Shown here: positions 10,999 through 20,712 of the stretch, in pieces
Layout: every line of letters begins with the position of its first letter
How positions within the stretch are numbered: position 1 is the stretch's first letter
From: Albifimbria verrucaria
Taxonomy: Eukaryota > Ascomycota > Sordariomycetes > Hypocreales > Stachybotryaceae
DNA length: 64,000 nucleotides
Assembly (NCBI GenBank): GCA_020081605.1
Contig: JAHREC010000029.1
Span: 295,060 to 359,059 of the forward strand
Direction of reading: 5' to 3'
Notes under the pieces: model-generated
Seen by the model: the letters and a program-made list of their open reading frames with translations, nothing else
Databases searched by the model: none
Told to the model about the DNA's origin: nothing
Program-made: the position numbers and the translations under genes

Positions 10999-12000
10999 AC
11001 GGAACTCGTCAGATTCAAATTAGGATTGCAAGAGATTCTCCACTAAAGTTCACGCGACGAAGATAGGGAACCGAACATGGGCGGACTGTCCACAAAAGGA
11101 CCATGTCCTAGCATGTAAGCAGGACCGGCAGTCCCATTACGCTACGACAGTTTTTGTGGACTGGTGTGGGTGGACTGAACAGGGGCCACTGAGCGCGCAG
11201 ATTTGCTGTTTTGCGTAACAGATAATCGGGAACAGAAACGGGAATACTCAAAATATGTTCCTACATTTGTTCCCACGTGAAAAAGAATCGTACTAATAGA
11301 TGAGCACTGGTGCATTTTCATACATAGGCCTCCTTCATCATAATGTTGGTTTGCTCCAGATGACTTTTGGGACACACGTGAGTATGTGTGACGCTTCGCC
11401 AAAGAAGTGTGACCGAACAAACGAAACATTCACACGAGCAGTGCGTTTGGCCTTGAGGTGCGATCAATCAAGCCACAAATATGAGCAGGCATTATGCCAG
11501 TTAAGTAGGGTCCAGGGGTTTCCGTTATGCAGTACCAGGCGAAGACGTCGATTCATGACTAATTATGGTTAATATATTATTGGTGGAGTGAATGATGCCG
11601 CGGTGAGCGTAGTTTGTATGAACGTCTTATGCAAAATCGTGTTAGTCCCTGCATTCTGTAATGGAGAACTGATAATGGAGATGATTGGTCTGACCAAATT
11701 TTGTGGCTCGTTCCATGCTGGTAATGGTGGCTGAGACGTACCAGTATTGCTCGTCTAGTACAGGGCATGTTCCAGTTTCTTGCAAGATGACGTAATCTTC
11801 GTGCATTTTACTCCAGTACACCAACTTCGCCGACGAAAACCGTTCATCCAGCCCTTTCTAGCCCCCATTTCGCCGCCAACAACAATTATGAAGTTTAAAA
11901 GAAAGTACGCGGTGTGCACCAGGGCAGCTTCGTACTACACGTCATTCTGAGGGAAGCCGGATGGCGACAGTTGCGCTCGAATGGTGCATAGCGTTAAACC
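10999..12000. other. No supported gene
   Basis: Short frames only; some plus- and minus-strand peptides of 60-95 residues occur but contain no motifs and no conserved composition. Two near-identical 'cagtacatgatg' words occur just before this stretch (about 10719 and 10779). Confidence 0.45.
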
Positions 12001-12200
12001 ATTAAATCGTAAGGCCAGTGTCGGATACCAGAAACAAATGTTATAGTGAGCCATTTAAGGATGATGACGTCAAGCTGTCCAGCCCAAAAGTTATTTTGCT
12101 CAATGCCGATTTTTATAGCGCGCGAACGTTCGAGCCCTACATTAGAAGCAGACGTCCCGCCCAGCTCCGCGATCAACAGCTTCACCATTGCTATCTTACG

Positions 12201-12467
12201 ATGAATCGAGATGACTTCACTACTTCGAAGACGTCGCCGCAATGGACAGGTGATATATGCCTCCGCTGTGAAGCCCAGACAGACGGCGCTAGTTATTGCT
12301 CCAGGAGGTGTCAAGTGGCGGAAGAAGCCAAAGCAGACGCATGGAGGAAACCTACTTCAGATGTAACAACCACGGACGAAGGGGCATCTGGCACGGCTTA
12401 TGAAGAGCTGAGAGCGTATAACATTTATTTGGATCAATCAAAGATGCAGAAAAGGCCGCCACATTAA
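12201..12467 (+). CDS. ECL1-like / life-span regulatory factor-type zinc-binding peptide
   Basis: From the ATG at 12201 an 88-residue frame contains ICLRCEAQTDGASYCSRRC, the C-x2-C...YCS-x2-C arrangement of small fungal proteins related to yeast ECL1 and the life-span regulatory factor family. Those proteins bind metal through the cysteines and affect chronological life span and zinc or stress responses. The remainder is polar and alanine/lysine rich. Family members are usually longer (150-300 residues), so either more exons exist downstream (a plus-strand frame continues at 12498-12713 but without a clear link) or this is a fragment. The assignment rests on the cysteine motif only. Confidence 0.45.
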   Translation: MNRDDFTTSKTSPQWTGDICLRCEAQTDGASYCSRRCQVAEEAKADAWRKPTSDVTTTDEGASGTAYEELRAYNIYLDQSKMQKRPPH

Positions 12468-13067
12468 TATCTTACTGACCTCGAGTGCTACAAGCAGTTG
12501 AGCTATTTCTTCCCTCCTAGGCTATACCTATCATTGGCTCGTCGAGGCCTGGTGGCAAGACTCGCCCTCGTCTTCCGATTCTCGTACGATGTGCCGCCTA
12601 GGCCAAGCGCGGACAACATTTTCTTTCATATGAAAAATAAGGCCTACAACCTCGCTGGACATATTATGGAGGGCAGCTTAAGGCCTATGCCAGTCACCTC
12701 ATCCCGCCAGTGACTCCCGGAACGTTACTACGCCATGACACAGCTGAACGTCTGGTCCCTGATAAGCGATATTAATACTTTTCGTCAAGGAGCTTCTGCG
12801 TTTCGGAATGGTCGAGACTGACCCAAGTTGCAGCGCGATCAGGCTATTGTACAACTAAGTAAGATCGACCTAAATCGGTCACTGCTTATTCGCAGTATAA
12901 GAGTTTAACCTTTGAAGATTGCTCTGTGAATACCAGCTACATCAGGAGCCAACAATCCCAGTCTTACTTCGCATCATACCACAGATACTATTGAGGATGA
13001 GCTGTCTCTTGAGTTATCAAAGTTATCCCATTTCACCATCAACTTTTGAAGCGCAGCTGCCCACACT

Positions 13068-13734
13068 ATGACACAAGTGAATAGCTGGTTCCTAAATGGC
13101 AATATCGATGTATTCCAACTCGCAGGAGGTATGGAGTGCATCATAGCCAAAGGCAAGGAAGCCTTTGACGCTGGGGACTTTCATTGGGCTGCGGAGCTCC
13201 TCAACCATGCCATTTTTGCCGAGCCAGGCAATACAAAGGCACAGGAAGCACTCGCGAATACTTACGACCAGCTAGAGTACAGCTCGTAGAATGGGACTTG
13301 AGGAACTTCTTCGTCTCCAGAAGCACGGAGCTCCGCACGGGCAACTTTCGCACAGCAACGCAGACAGCGTCGACCGATGTGATCTGGCAACTCACCCCGA
13401 AAATGCTCTTTGACTCTCTCACGATTTAGATCAACCGCCCGAAGGCCTGATATGGAACGCTTTTCATGGACGTTATTCTGACCGACACTGGGGTTACGTA
13501 CCGTATCTGACTTTCGAACACCGCTCCCATTTACTCCACGGCCAAGCAATCGTCCCCTGCCGCAATCATCCTGCCTTGCACCAGCATACAACATCCAGCG
13601 TTGGTAACGCATCGCCTCAATCCTCAGGCCTTGGAAAAGACACATCCCAGATTGATAGAGTCAAGAGAAAGTTCATGGTTTTGAACGATCTACTTGACTC
13701 CGGCGATATCAACTTCAATATGGTTACACCCTGA
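13068..13734 (+). pseudogene. Alkylsulfatase C-terminal remnant (dimerisation and SCP2-like domains)
   Basis: Family knowledge: linear primary alkylsulfatases (SdsA1/BDS1 type) join a metallo-beta-lactamase domain to an alkylsulfatase dimerisation domain and a C-terminal SCP2-like domain. Here only the last two are visible. NSWFLNGNIDVFQLAGG and EAFDAGDFHWAAELLNHAIFA match the dimerisation domain; after a one-base shift near 13280 the frame WDLRNFFVSRSTELRTG...LTPKMLFDSL continues it; later pieces (FMDVILTDTGVTYRI and, in another frame, DLLDSGDINFNMVTP ending at 13734) match the SCP2-like end. At least two shifts and in-frame stops are present and the catalytic zinc domain is absent, so it is a relic. 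In fungi such genes serve sulfate-ester use. Confidence 0.75.
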
Positions 13735-14475
13735 TTCCCTCCTGGTCCAGTGGCAACGATTTCATCCTTGAACAAGTAAGATTCATGGCAGAAATGGCCG
13801 TTTCATTTGATTGTGTAACTGGCTGGCGTGAAGTCAATATCTAGATTATATGAAAGAAGTAGCAAAATGACAAGTCAAAGAACTAGTATAAATCGCATGA
13901 AGCTGCACACGTAGACAAATTACGTCCAACATTATTCTGATCAAGGGTTTTGCCTTGGATCGACCTCCTGCAGTACCGCGTAGCCCCAATTATTTTCACC
14001 ATGATGCCATTACGCTCGCAGCCACTTTGCTGGGACAAACACGGGAGCCCAAAGTTCACTTCTTGACGCCTGTTTTGCTAGGAAGCCTCCAATGGATCGT
14101 GACTCGGCGGAAATTGTGAGATTGTCGATGCAAAAGACGAAGTGGATAATCGATTTGAAGTATCGTCTGCCTGGACTTGAGAACAGCACATCTCCACCGA
14201 CCATAGTGATGCGGATCAGCTTACCGTTCCTCTACGTCTTGTCGGGTTGGGAGCGATACCCAAGCGAAGCCAATCGGTTCCTTTTGCGCAATGATCCACC
14301 TTAGGTGAAAACTCTGATGAGGTACCATATCGTTCCCTCGTTCTGTCGGGAGAATCAATCTGTGAATATCCTTCCACTTATTCCATCACTTCCTTAGGGC
14401 TCGCACTCTCTCAGTACTGTCTCCGCTCAATATCATGCCTCAAATACGCGCGGAGAGTTGACAATTGGCCCCTAG
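13735..14475. other. No supported gene
   Basis: Short frames on both strands only; the 64-70 residue frames at 14010-14304 lack motifs. This may contain decayed 3' sequence of the minus-strand regulator at 14476-15183. Confidence 0.4.
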
Positions 14476-15183
14476 TCAATAGGCTGAGCCTGACGACTGA
14501 CTGTGGTCAAAGTGGGTGGCTAGTGAAGCTTCGGTAGAGGGCCCAGTGATATTGTAACTGGGTGCCAAATTTGTATTGGTTATATGAGTCCAATCTCGCG
14601 TGATATCTGGGAAATCCGGTGGAAGACCATCGACAAAACCCCAAGTCGGTGCGTTCATTCCAGATCCTGCTACGCTTTCTTCTCGCCAGATGTTCAATGC
14701 GTTCGAAGACACGATATCAGGGAAGCGCATTGGGGATTTTGTGTGATGGGTTGTGGTCGTATCCAGCTGTCTACAACTGTAGAAACAGAGGACGGCGACT
14801 TGGCTGAAGGGGTCTGATTTAAGCCCACGACTTCCCAACGCTTCGCCTCGATTCCATTGTCTTTGAGCAATTTTTCAAGTTCACGGATGTGAGATAACAT
14901 GCTGGATCTTTCGCGCTCCAATTGCTGAATGTAGCCTCTTCGTTCGGTACGGCCGGTGACGCGGTCGGTGACGCAGCATTCGAGGTTCACGGCCCCACAG
15001 TGTGAACATCCCTCAGGCTGCGCATCACAACGTATCTTGCGAGCCTATAAGAATGGAGATTAGCTGGCTTGATTGCACTGATTTTTGGCGCGATAGCAGG
15101 ACTAGCACTTTGCATCTATCACATGCCTGGCTGGTCCGTGATTTTAGTTGCGACCGGTGCTTAGAATTAGATTGTTGATACAT
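14476..15183 (-). CDS. Small Zn2Cys6 transcription factor, frame-disrupted 3' part
   Basis: Exon 1 runs from the ATG at 15183 to 15109 and ends ACDRCK; an intron 15108-15045 (GTGCTA...TATAG) leads to ARKIRCDAQPEGCSHC, completing a binuclear cluster C-x2-C-x6-C-x5-C-x2-C-x6-C that finishes VNLEC. A coiled-coil dimerisation stretch follows (QQLERERSSMLSHIRELEKLL). The frame then stops at 14694, but a second frame from about 14760 down to 14476 reads on as a plausible acidic region (NIWREESVAGSGMNAPTWGF), so a one-base shift or missed intron lies between. The large fungal transcription-factor middle domain is not seen before the next gene. DNA binding is very likely in origin; present function is uncertain. 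Confidence 0.7.
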
Positions 15184-15520
15184 TGTTTATCGGACGTCAG
15201 TTGCAACACGAAGCGCAAAGGGTTGGCGATTGGAGACATCAGGCTTCTGACTTGATTTGCATCGCACCGTACAGAGACACAGAGTTGACAAAACTGTATG
15301 ACCCCGCTTTTAGCTGGCCTCTTATCAATTATTTGCTTTTTGTGCTTTGTATCCGGAGCTTGGTGTCGAACCCGATTGGCACGAGATCAACTGCATGGAA
15401 CTCGAGACCAGCAGAGCTTCTGCTAGCGCTCACTCGCCACGACAGCAATGACGTTGAGGTTCACTCATATTTCCATTATGTGGACAAGTATGGGTTTTCC
15501 AGGGACGGATGCCATAAGCA

Positions 15521-15778
15521 CTGGAATGCAATCGCATCGCTGCCAAGAAAGGTCGTATACGCAAACGCGACGAAGCTTCGGCTCTTGCTTCTCGCGCACA
15601 GACCCCGGAGGACCAGAACCGATACTTGGATGTCAAGACAAACATGTGGCGCATTCCCGAAAGAGAATTTTCCTTTCAGGTCGGCTTCAGCTCGAGGAAC
15701 TTCAAGGTTGAGGCGAACGTTACTGTGTCGTACCTGCTGTATAGATGTATGAGACTTTGTGTACACCTATCTCCATGA
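15521..15778 (+). pseudogene. bZIP transcription factor relic
   Basis: The frame beginning LECNRIAAKKGRIRKRDEA and continuing ASALASRAQTPEDQNRY is the basic region plus first zipper turns of a bZIP protein. It is plainly homologous to the bZIP on the minus strand at 31006-31628, where the same words read NRIAAKKCRVRKREEA and ASREQALEDQNQY. The conserved cysteine of the basic region (N-x7-R core) is glycine here, and the leucine heptads are lost after residue 45. Upstream sequence with GFSRDG also parallels the other copy but in another frame. It appears to be a decayed paralogue. Confidence 0.65.
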
Positions 15779-16437
15779 TGGAATCAGGTCCTAAGCACCT
15801 ATCATCGACGCCGAATCCAAATCCTTTGAAGCCTACGCATCAGAAATAATCAGTTAGAGACCGCCAACACCGATCCTTAAGTACTTGTCATCTTCTTCGA
15901 TACGCTGTCTAACATGACCTGAGCGTAGATCATTTAACGTCCCACGCCGCCCAAGTGAAGCGCCCGTGCAAAAACACCGCCTCGTCGGGAGCAGCCCATA
16001 CCGCATATGTCCCAGAACATTTTCTACGATAAAGGCGCATCAGCACCCATGGTATCTCTAGTTACACATGCTTAAATCTGGCTAGTGTCAAACAAGACGG
16101 GCCCGCAGCTTCAAGCAGCATGACTAGTCTAAATGCCTCCCTTGTACCTATTCCTGATGGAGGGTTGGGAGTTTAATCCGGTATCTTTTCCCTCAGTCGT
16201 AGCATTTCAGGATGTTCAACCTTTTAGTGGTATATCATGTTGTTAGCCCCTGTTTGCGCGACTTGCACCTATAAGCAATACCTCCTTCGTGGTAGTACGT
16301 GCAGTTTTCTTTACCTGTGCACTCGGTTTGTTCTGTTGGATGCTATTTCAGATCTGAGGTCGGTTTCGGACACACTCCGCAATAGCCGACAGAGTGTTGT
16401 TTCTTATTTTTGGAATTTGTGTCTTCCGAGTACTATT
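15779..16437. other. No supported gene
   Basis: Short unrelated frames only; no repeats, RNA genes or motifs recognised. Confidence 0.5.
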
Positions 16438-16659
16438 TCAGGATTTACACGTCATAGGTGCTTTAGGTTTTCCAATACATACAATTAGGCTGGCGTTGAT
16501 AATATCCAGCTGTTCATGAACCCTAACACGTGCGCGATCATCCATGCAGCGCAAATCACGCAAGATAGTTCCCAACGTACTATCCTCCATCACTGCAGTC
16601 TTGATTTCTCGCTGGTACGTTCGCATCCGAAGGTGAGGAGGATCCGTACCTAAACCCAT
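16438..16659 (-). CDS. Unrecognised coding-like fragment
   Basis: A 73-codon minus-strand frame contains a charged, helix-like stretch (STLGTILRDLRCMDDRARV, HEQLDIINASL) with codon-like composition. It may be one exon of a decayed gene. No family was recognised and no convincing neighbours join it. Confidence 0.25.
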   Translation of the reverse strand: MGLGTDPPHLRMRTYQREIKTAVMEDSTLGTILRDLRCMDDRARVRVHEQLDIINASLIVCIGKPKAPMTCKS

Positions 16660-17855
16660 GCCGTCATGAGTTTTAGATATGCAGTGAAAATGGAGTTATG
16701 CTGTTCGGTGTGATACTCTGAGCTTTGAACGAAGTAGGCAGATGCACCGATCTCGCTAGCAGTCGTTGTAGAAGCCAGGCGAAACACGATCGCGACACAA
16801 TCATGTCGTAGCTGAGCTATACTTATAGACAGGTCATAATGTAGTGGTCATAACCACATGTTGTCAGAAGCTGACAGGAGAATGTGCTATTAGCCAATCT
16901 TACGTGGCTCATGCCTGCAACGCGGGCAAATGAGAGGCCACTGGGTCTTGCATAGCATATGATTCCACTAGTTCAGTTTGTCGCTTTATACTGGATCATT
17001 CCGCAGCTGGCATTGTTTATTTGCTGGTCAGTGAAGTACAGGTATGAGCAGATTATGCTGACTGGAATTGTAGGTATGAACTAAATTCGAAATGTGGTCG
17101 GACCTGAAATCTGACCAAACGCCCTGACTCGGAAGTGAGACACACATGCAACATGACTCGGAGCCTCTGCTCCGCTCCATTTTTGGTGTGAGATGTTTGA
17201 AATTCAAAAGCCATCAGATAATGAGAATGCAACCGTGTGATCATTTGCATTTTCGCTGTCCTGATCTATTCACTTTCGTCAACTTTGTGGAGCATCTTTT
17301 CTCAAAGCGCCAGTCTCCGCCTTGATCCAACGATTAATGGGAGGAGTGTTGGAAGATGATATCGTTTATAGTTTATGCTGCCTAAATTTGAGGGCAGTGT
17401 TGGGTAGAGCCGAATGATCTTAAAACTACCAAGACCCGACACCTAGTGTGCCTCACAGCCCCCGGCGCCTAGTGCGCCTTACAGCAACCTGCTCCCAGTA
17501 TGCCACCCGTCCCGTCCCAGCACTCAGCCTCAAGCGCGCTTCACAGCAAGCCGTCAGCGCTCAATCACCATCATGTCTAGGCTTAGTGAGCCCCTACAAC
17601 AGCCAGGGTCTAGCGCACTCCCCACGCTACAATATTGAAGAGCCAGCGCCCAAAACGAGACTACTGAAGTAATTCCCTGATTTGCACTGCTGCAATCTAG
17701 TGCATATCGACTAAATAGCCAGACCTGACAGCCCATTCTGCGCTCTCGGTGAGCAGAGTGCAAATACGAGCAGCCTTACCCAAACAATCCAGGACACTTG
17801 CCGCCGCCAACTTTAGGCTCGCGCTGTCTTGTCTTCCAACGTCCCGCCTACCGAG
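16660..17855. other. No supported gene; GC-rich low-complexity tract and a short dispersed repeat
   Basis: Includes the second copy of a 62-base repeat (listed separately) and, at 17440-17640, a GC-rich tract with near repeats such as 'cctagtg-gcct-acagc'. Frames across that tract look like translated low-complexity DNA rather than a gene. Confidence 0.5.
17272..17333 (+). repeat. 62-base dispersed repeat, copy 2
   Basis: Matches 10937-10998 in the same orientation with a few substitutions and a one-base indel. The palindrome arm found before copy 1 is not present here. Sequence beyond the 62 bases does not match. Confidence 0.6.
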
Positions 17856-17857
17856 AG

Positions 17858-18335
17858 TCAGTAAAAGATCTCTGGGGAGAGGGCAACACCATACACGACC
17901 GACCCAGCAGCTTCTGAATATATCATGGTGAAGAGTGGAGGTGGTCCCGCTAAGTCACGCCAGCTTCTGCCAGCGCGTTTGCGTTCTTTGATCTCACGTC
18001 TCAAAGCGTCTGTTTGTGAGCGATCTTCCTGAGCCTTCATGTAAATGTCGATGGCAACAGTCGCGTCGCGATAACAAGGTTTACGTGAGGTCTGTCCATT
18101 TCCCCAATTATTTAATAATTGATTCAAGCTTGGTAAATATCTGCATTACCTGCACGTAAGCTAGCCGTCGCAGCAAATGCGTTCCTTCTTGTCTACAAAT
18201 GATCCTATCCAGAGATTTGAGAGCGGCAATGATACGGGGGTCTGAGCTTGCGAGATCGCCGGAGATTCTGGTTTTGCTGAGCAATGAGATCCATTCTGTA
18301 ACAACCTCTACACAATTTTGGGTAAAGAGGTTCAT
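17858..18335 (-). CDS. Hypothetical fungal protein with one apparent frameshift
   Basis: Two overlapping minus-strand frames read as one protein: from the ATG at 18335 through DRIICRQEGTHLLRRLAYVQVMQIF, then, after a one-base excess in 'ATTATTAAATAATTGG' near 18107, on through KPCYRDATVAIDIYMKAQ and REIKERKRAGRSWRDLAGPPPLF to 17858. The second half is basic and looks conserved in style, but I cannot name a domain. An intron may occur near the 3' end. The frameshift could be real or an assembly error. Possible companion exons lie upstream at 18566-19060. Confidence 0.4.
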
Positions 18336-18565
18336 AGGGCTGTGGTCGACCTACTCATTAAAGACAAGCTTAAAAATCGTGTTCGAAAAAGTTACTAAAT
18401 GTTGATACTATCGAGACTGCAACGTTTCAACAACCTTGCTCAGGGCTTCTCAACGCGGACGAACAATAACCGAGGTTGCTTTTACGTGAGATTTGGTTAA
18501 CTCTATAATTTATATGACATTGACGGGATGCCAGATGCCGTATATTCTTTCAAGGCCACTTGCGG

Positions 18566-19060
18566 CTATTGTTGGGTCAACACAGGTTGGACCTGTCGAA
18601 TCGCATCTAGCCAATTCATGATTAACTGAGGCTTGGTTGTCACGGCCTCAAACGATGAAGGCATAATCTCCGGGATCCCGCCGATAAGAGATATATCCGA
18701 TGCGATAAGGCGATGGAAAGTGCTTTTCACACGAAGAGACTTCATATGTTTACAATGCATAAGTTGTTGAGCGAGCATCTGGCGAGACCTGATCGTTCAC
18801 CAACCCGTGGATTCTGCAAGGCCTCCCACGCTTGCTTGAGGTCCGGTCTATTCTTCGGCGGGTTTCCCGTGAAGTCAAACGGCTATTAGCATGATGTGCT
18901 CGTGTTCCCCACGAGCCAGGTGACACCACAGGTCGCACAATATGCGCTGGTTTGGGTTCAGTGTTGATCGCAACGGCTTGAGTGTCGGCTGGGCCAACGA
19001 CCTGCTCGTCATTTTGTAACCCGAACAGAGCTGGTACAAACCTGCTTCCCATGGCAAGCC
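18566..19060 (-). CDS. Unrecognised coding-like segment, possibly upstream exons of the 17858-18335 gene
   Basis: Minus-strand frames give ILCDLWCHLARGEHEHIML (about 18945-18895), then in another frame DFTGNPPKNRPDLKQAWEAL (about 18870-18815), then FHRLIASDISLIGGIPEIM and KPQLIMNWLDAIRQVQPVL down to a stop at 18566. The change between the first two lies at a short T run, so a one-base error would join them. The peptides look protein-like but belong to no family I know. Gene limits are guesses. Confidence 0.3.
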
Positions 19061-19064
19061 TGCC

Positions 19065-19620
19065 GTAGAAAAGAAAGGATTGATGTTATTAGGCTAAACT
19101 AGAGACGAAAATTCGCCCATAAGTACGGCTATGGCTCCTCGTCGGACAGAAGACAAAATCATATCCCAAATGCGTCCATTTTTGGTAGTAGTTGATGCTT
19201 CATCAGTAATGAGGACAGCTGAAGATTATGGTTGCTGCTCAAACAGCATCCGGTCCACCAAACCCGGATCCAAAACTTCATGGCGGGGTCGCACCAATCA
19301 TAGATTTGTTTACCCAACTAGGCATGTTCAGAAAGTTAATGCAGGCCGTCGTGTATGAAGATATGAGCATGTGGTGAATAGGAGCCGCTCTCGTCCGAAT
19401 AATTCGAATCGTTACACGTGGCCGATTGCTACTAGCAAGCGAAGTGCGTATTCGATTAAGTACAGAAGCTTGTGAAATTAGTAATGAATTGCCAGTGCAG
19501 CGGTAGGCATTTTTATCCGTACGCCTTGCGCCTTGCTTCTCGCTGAAAGCTTGGGCAGCTCGTCGGCCCGCGCTCTCTATATTCAGTAACTCGTAGTCCA
19601 GTAACACTCGAATTCAATCA
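19065..19620. other. No supported gene
   Basis: Frames of 75-109 codons exist on both strands but without motifs. This lies just downstream of the kinase gene stop at 19624. Confidence 0.45.
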
Positions 19621-19623
19621 GGA

Positions 19624-20712
19624 TCAGACAGGCTGGCAAGTTTGAATTTCCCGGCCCCATTCCGACTTTAAGACATGTGAAGCCGTGATCCGACGTGATG
19701 AGTTCGGGTCCAGCATGCAGTAGATGACGTTGCTGCAGCGTGCCTAAGCGATGCGTGAGCCGTGAGCTTCCCCGGCATCAGGAAGGGGTGGAAGCAAGTG
19801 CAACTTACCCGACGCAGAGTCTCGAGCGGAACGAAGCCGGCCTCCTGACGGCGATCCTCGAGATACTGGGCGTACAAATCATCCTCGTCCTTTTTCGCAA
19901 TGTTCCAGAGGAAACTGCCGGTGCGCATGGCCACGTATATGATGCCGCAGGCCCATATGTCAAGAGCGCGACCGTCAAACTCGTCCTGCACGTACGCCTC
20001 GGGGCAATATACGGCTGCGAGCCACAGAGGCCAGACACCATGTGCGCATCCTCCTCCCAGGCCGTGCGGAAACACTCGCTGTAGTCAAAGTCGCCGATCT
20101 TGAGCCTGCCGCCGGCGGTGAGAAGCAGGTTCTCGGGCTTGAGGTCGCGGTGGGCCACGCCCATCTCGTGCATGTACTGGACGCCGCTCATCAGCTGCTT
20201 GAAGAAGCAGTCGGCTTCCTGCACCTCGAATTTCCTGCCGACCTGATCCACATGTAGAGGCTGCCGCCCGCGCAAAACTCCATGACTGTGTAGGTCATTT
20301 CCTTCTCGTCGTGCAGCAGGTCGAGCGTGCGGATCACGTTTGGATGGCGTAGCTCGCTCGAGATGCGATACTCTGACATGACCCGCTTCGTGTACGAGCT
20401 GTTCGGCTCCCCGGGCCTCCGACCGGACCTCTTGATGGCGTACAGCTCTTCGACCCCGTTTGCCGTCCACTTGCGCGAGATCCACACCGTGCCGGACGCG
20501 CCGCTGCCCAGCAGCTCCTGGCACTTGCCGTACTTATCCACGGCAGTTGCGGGTGAGTTTGCAGGCGAAGAGGGAAGTCCAAAGTCCATCAACTTCCTCC
20601 ATACCGCGGATAACGTCTGCCGCTGTTTTCTTGGCTCGAGATAATGCTCGTGGCCGCCCTCAGAGCCCGAGTGCAGGATGAAGCGCTGCGGCGGCATGGC
20701 CTTGGCGTCCAT
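19624..20712 (-). pseudogene. HAL/Ptk-type serine/threonine protein kinase with two frameshifts
   Basis: Yeast HAL4/HAL5/Ptk kinases regulate ion and nutrient transporters at the plasma membrane. Exon 1 (20712-19809) and exon 2 (19743-19624, ending at TGA) flank a GTAAGT...TTAG intron. Seen: RFILHSGSEGGHEHYLE typical of the N-terminus; glycine loop [16 protein letters not shown] lysine; [33 protein letters not shown] catalytic loop; [11 protein letters not shown] activation segment; [26 protein letters not shown] near the end. Frame is lost at about 20231 (A run on the coding strand) and about 20001 (C run), each a single missing base. The DFG motif reads DFD, which would impair magnesium binding. 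Probably inactive unless the shifts are assembly errors; DFD would remain. Confidence 0.85.

Noticed and set aside
11100..11150. tRNA-like stem in 'aggaccggcagtccc'
   Set aside because: No anticodon arm or T-loop consensus could be laid out; only a short inverted repeat.
15183..15752. Plus-strand 189-codon open frame
   Set aside because: It overlaps the bZIP relic in another frame and has no ATG at its start; the bZIP frame carries recognisable motifs, so this one is treated as a shadow.
17448..17672. Possible proline/serine-rich protein
   Set aside because: The reading frame follows a GC-rich low-complexity tract with internal near repeats and has no conserved motif.
20327..20681. Plus-strand frames opposite the kinase
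   Set aside because: GC-rich antisense frames of a clear kinase domain.
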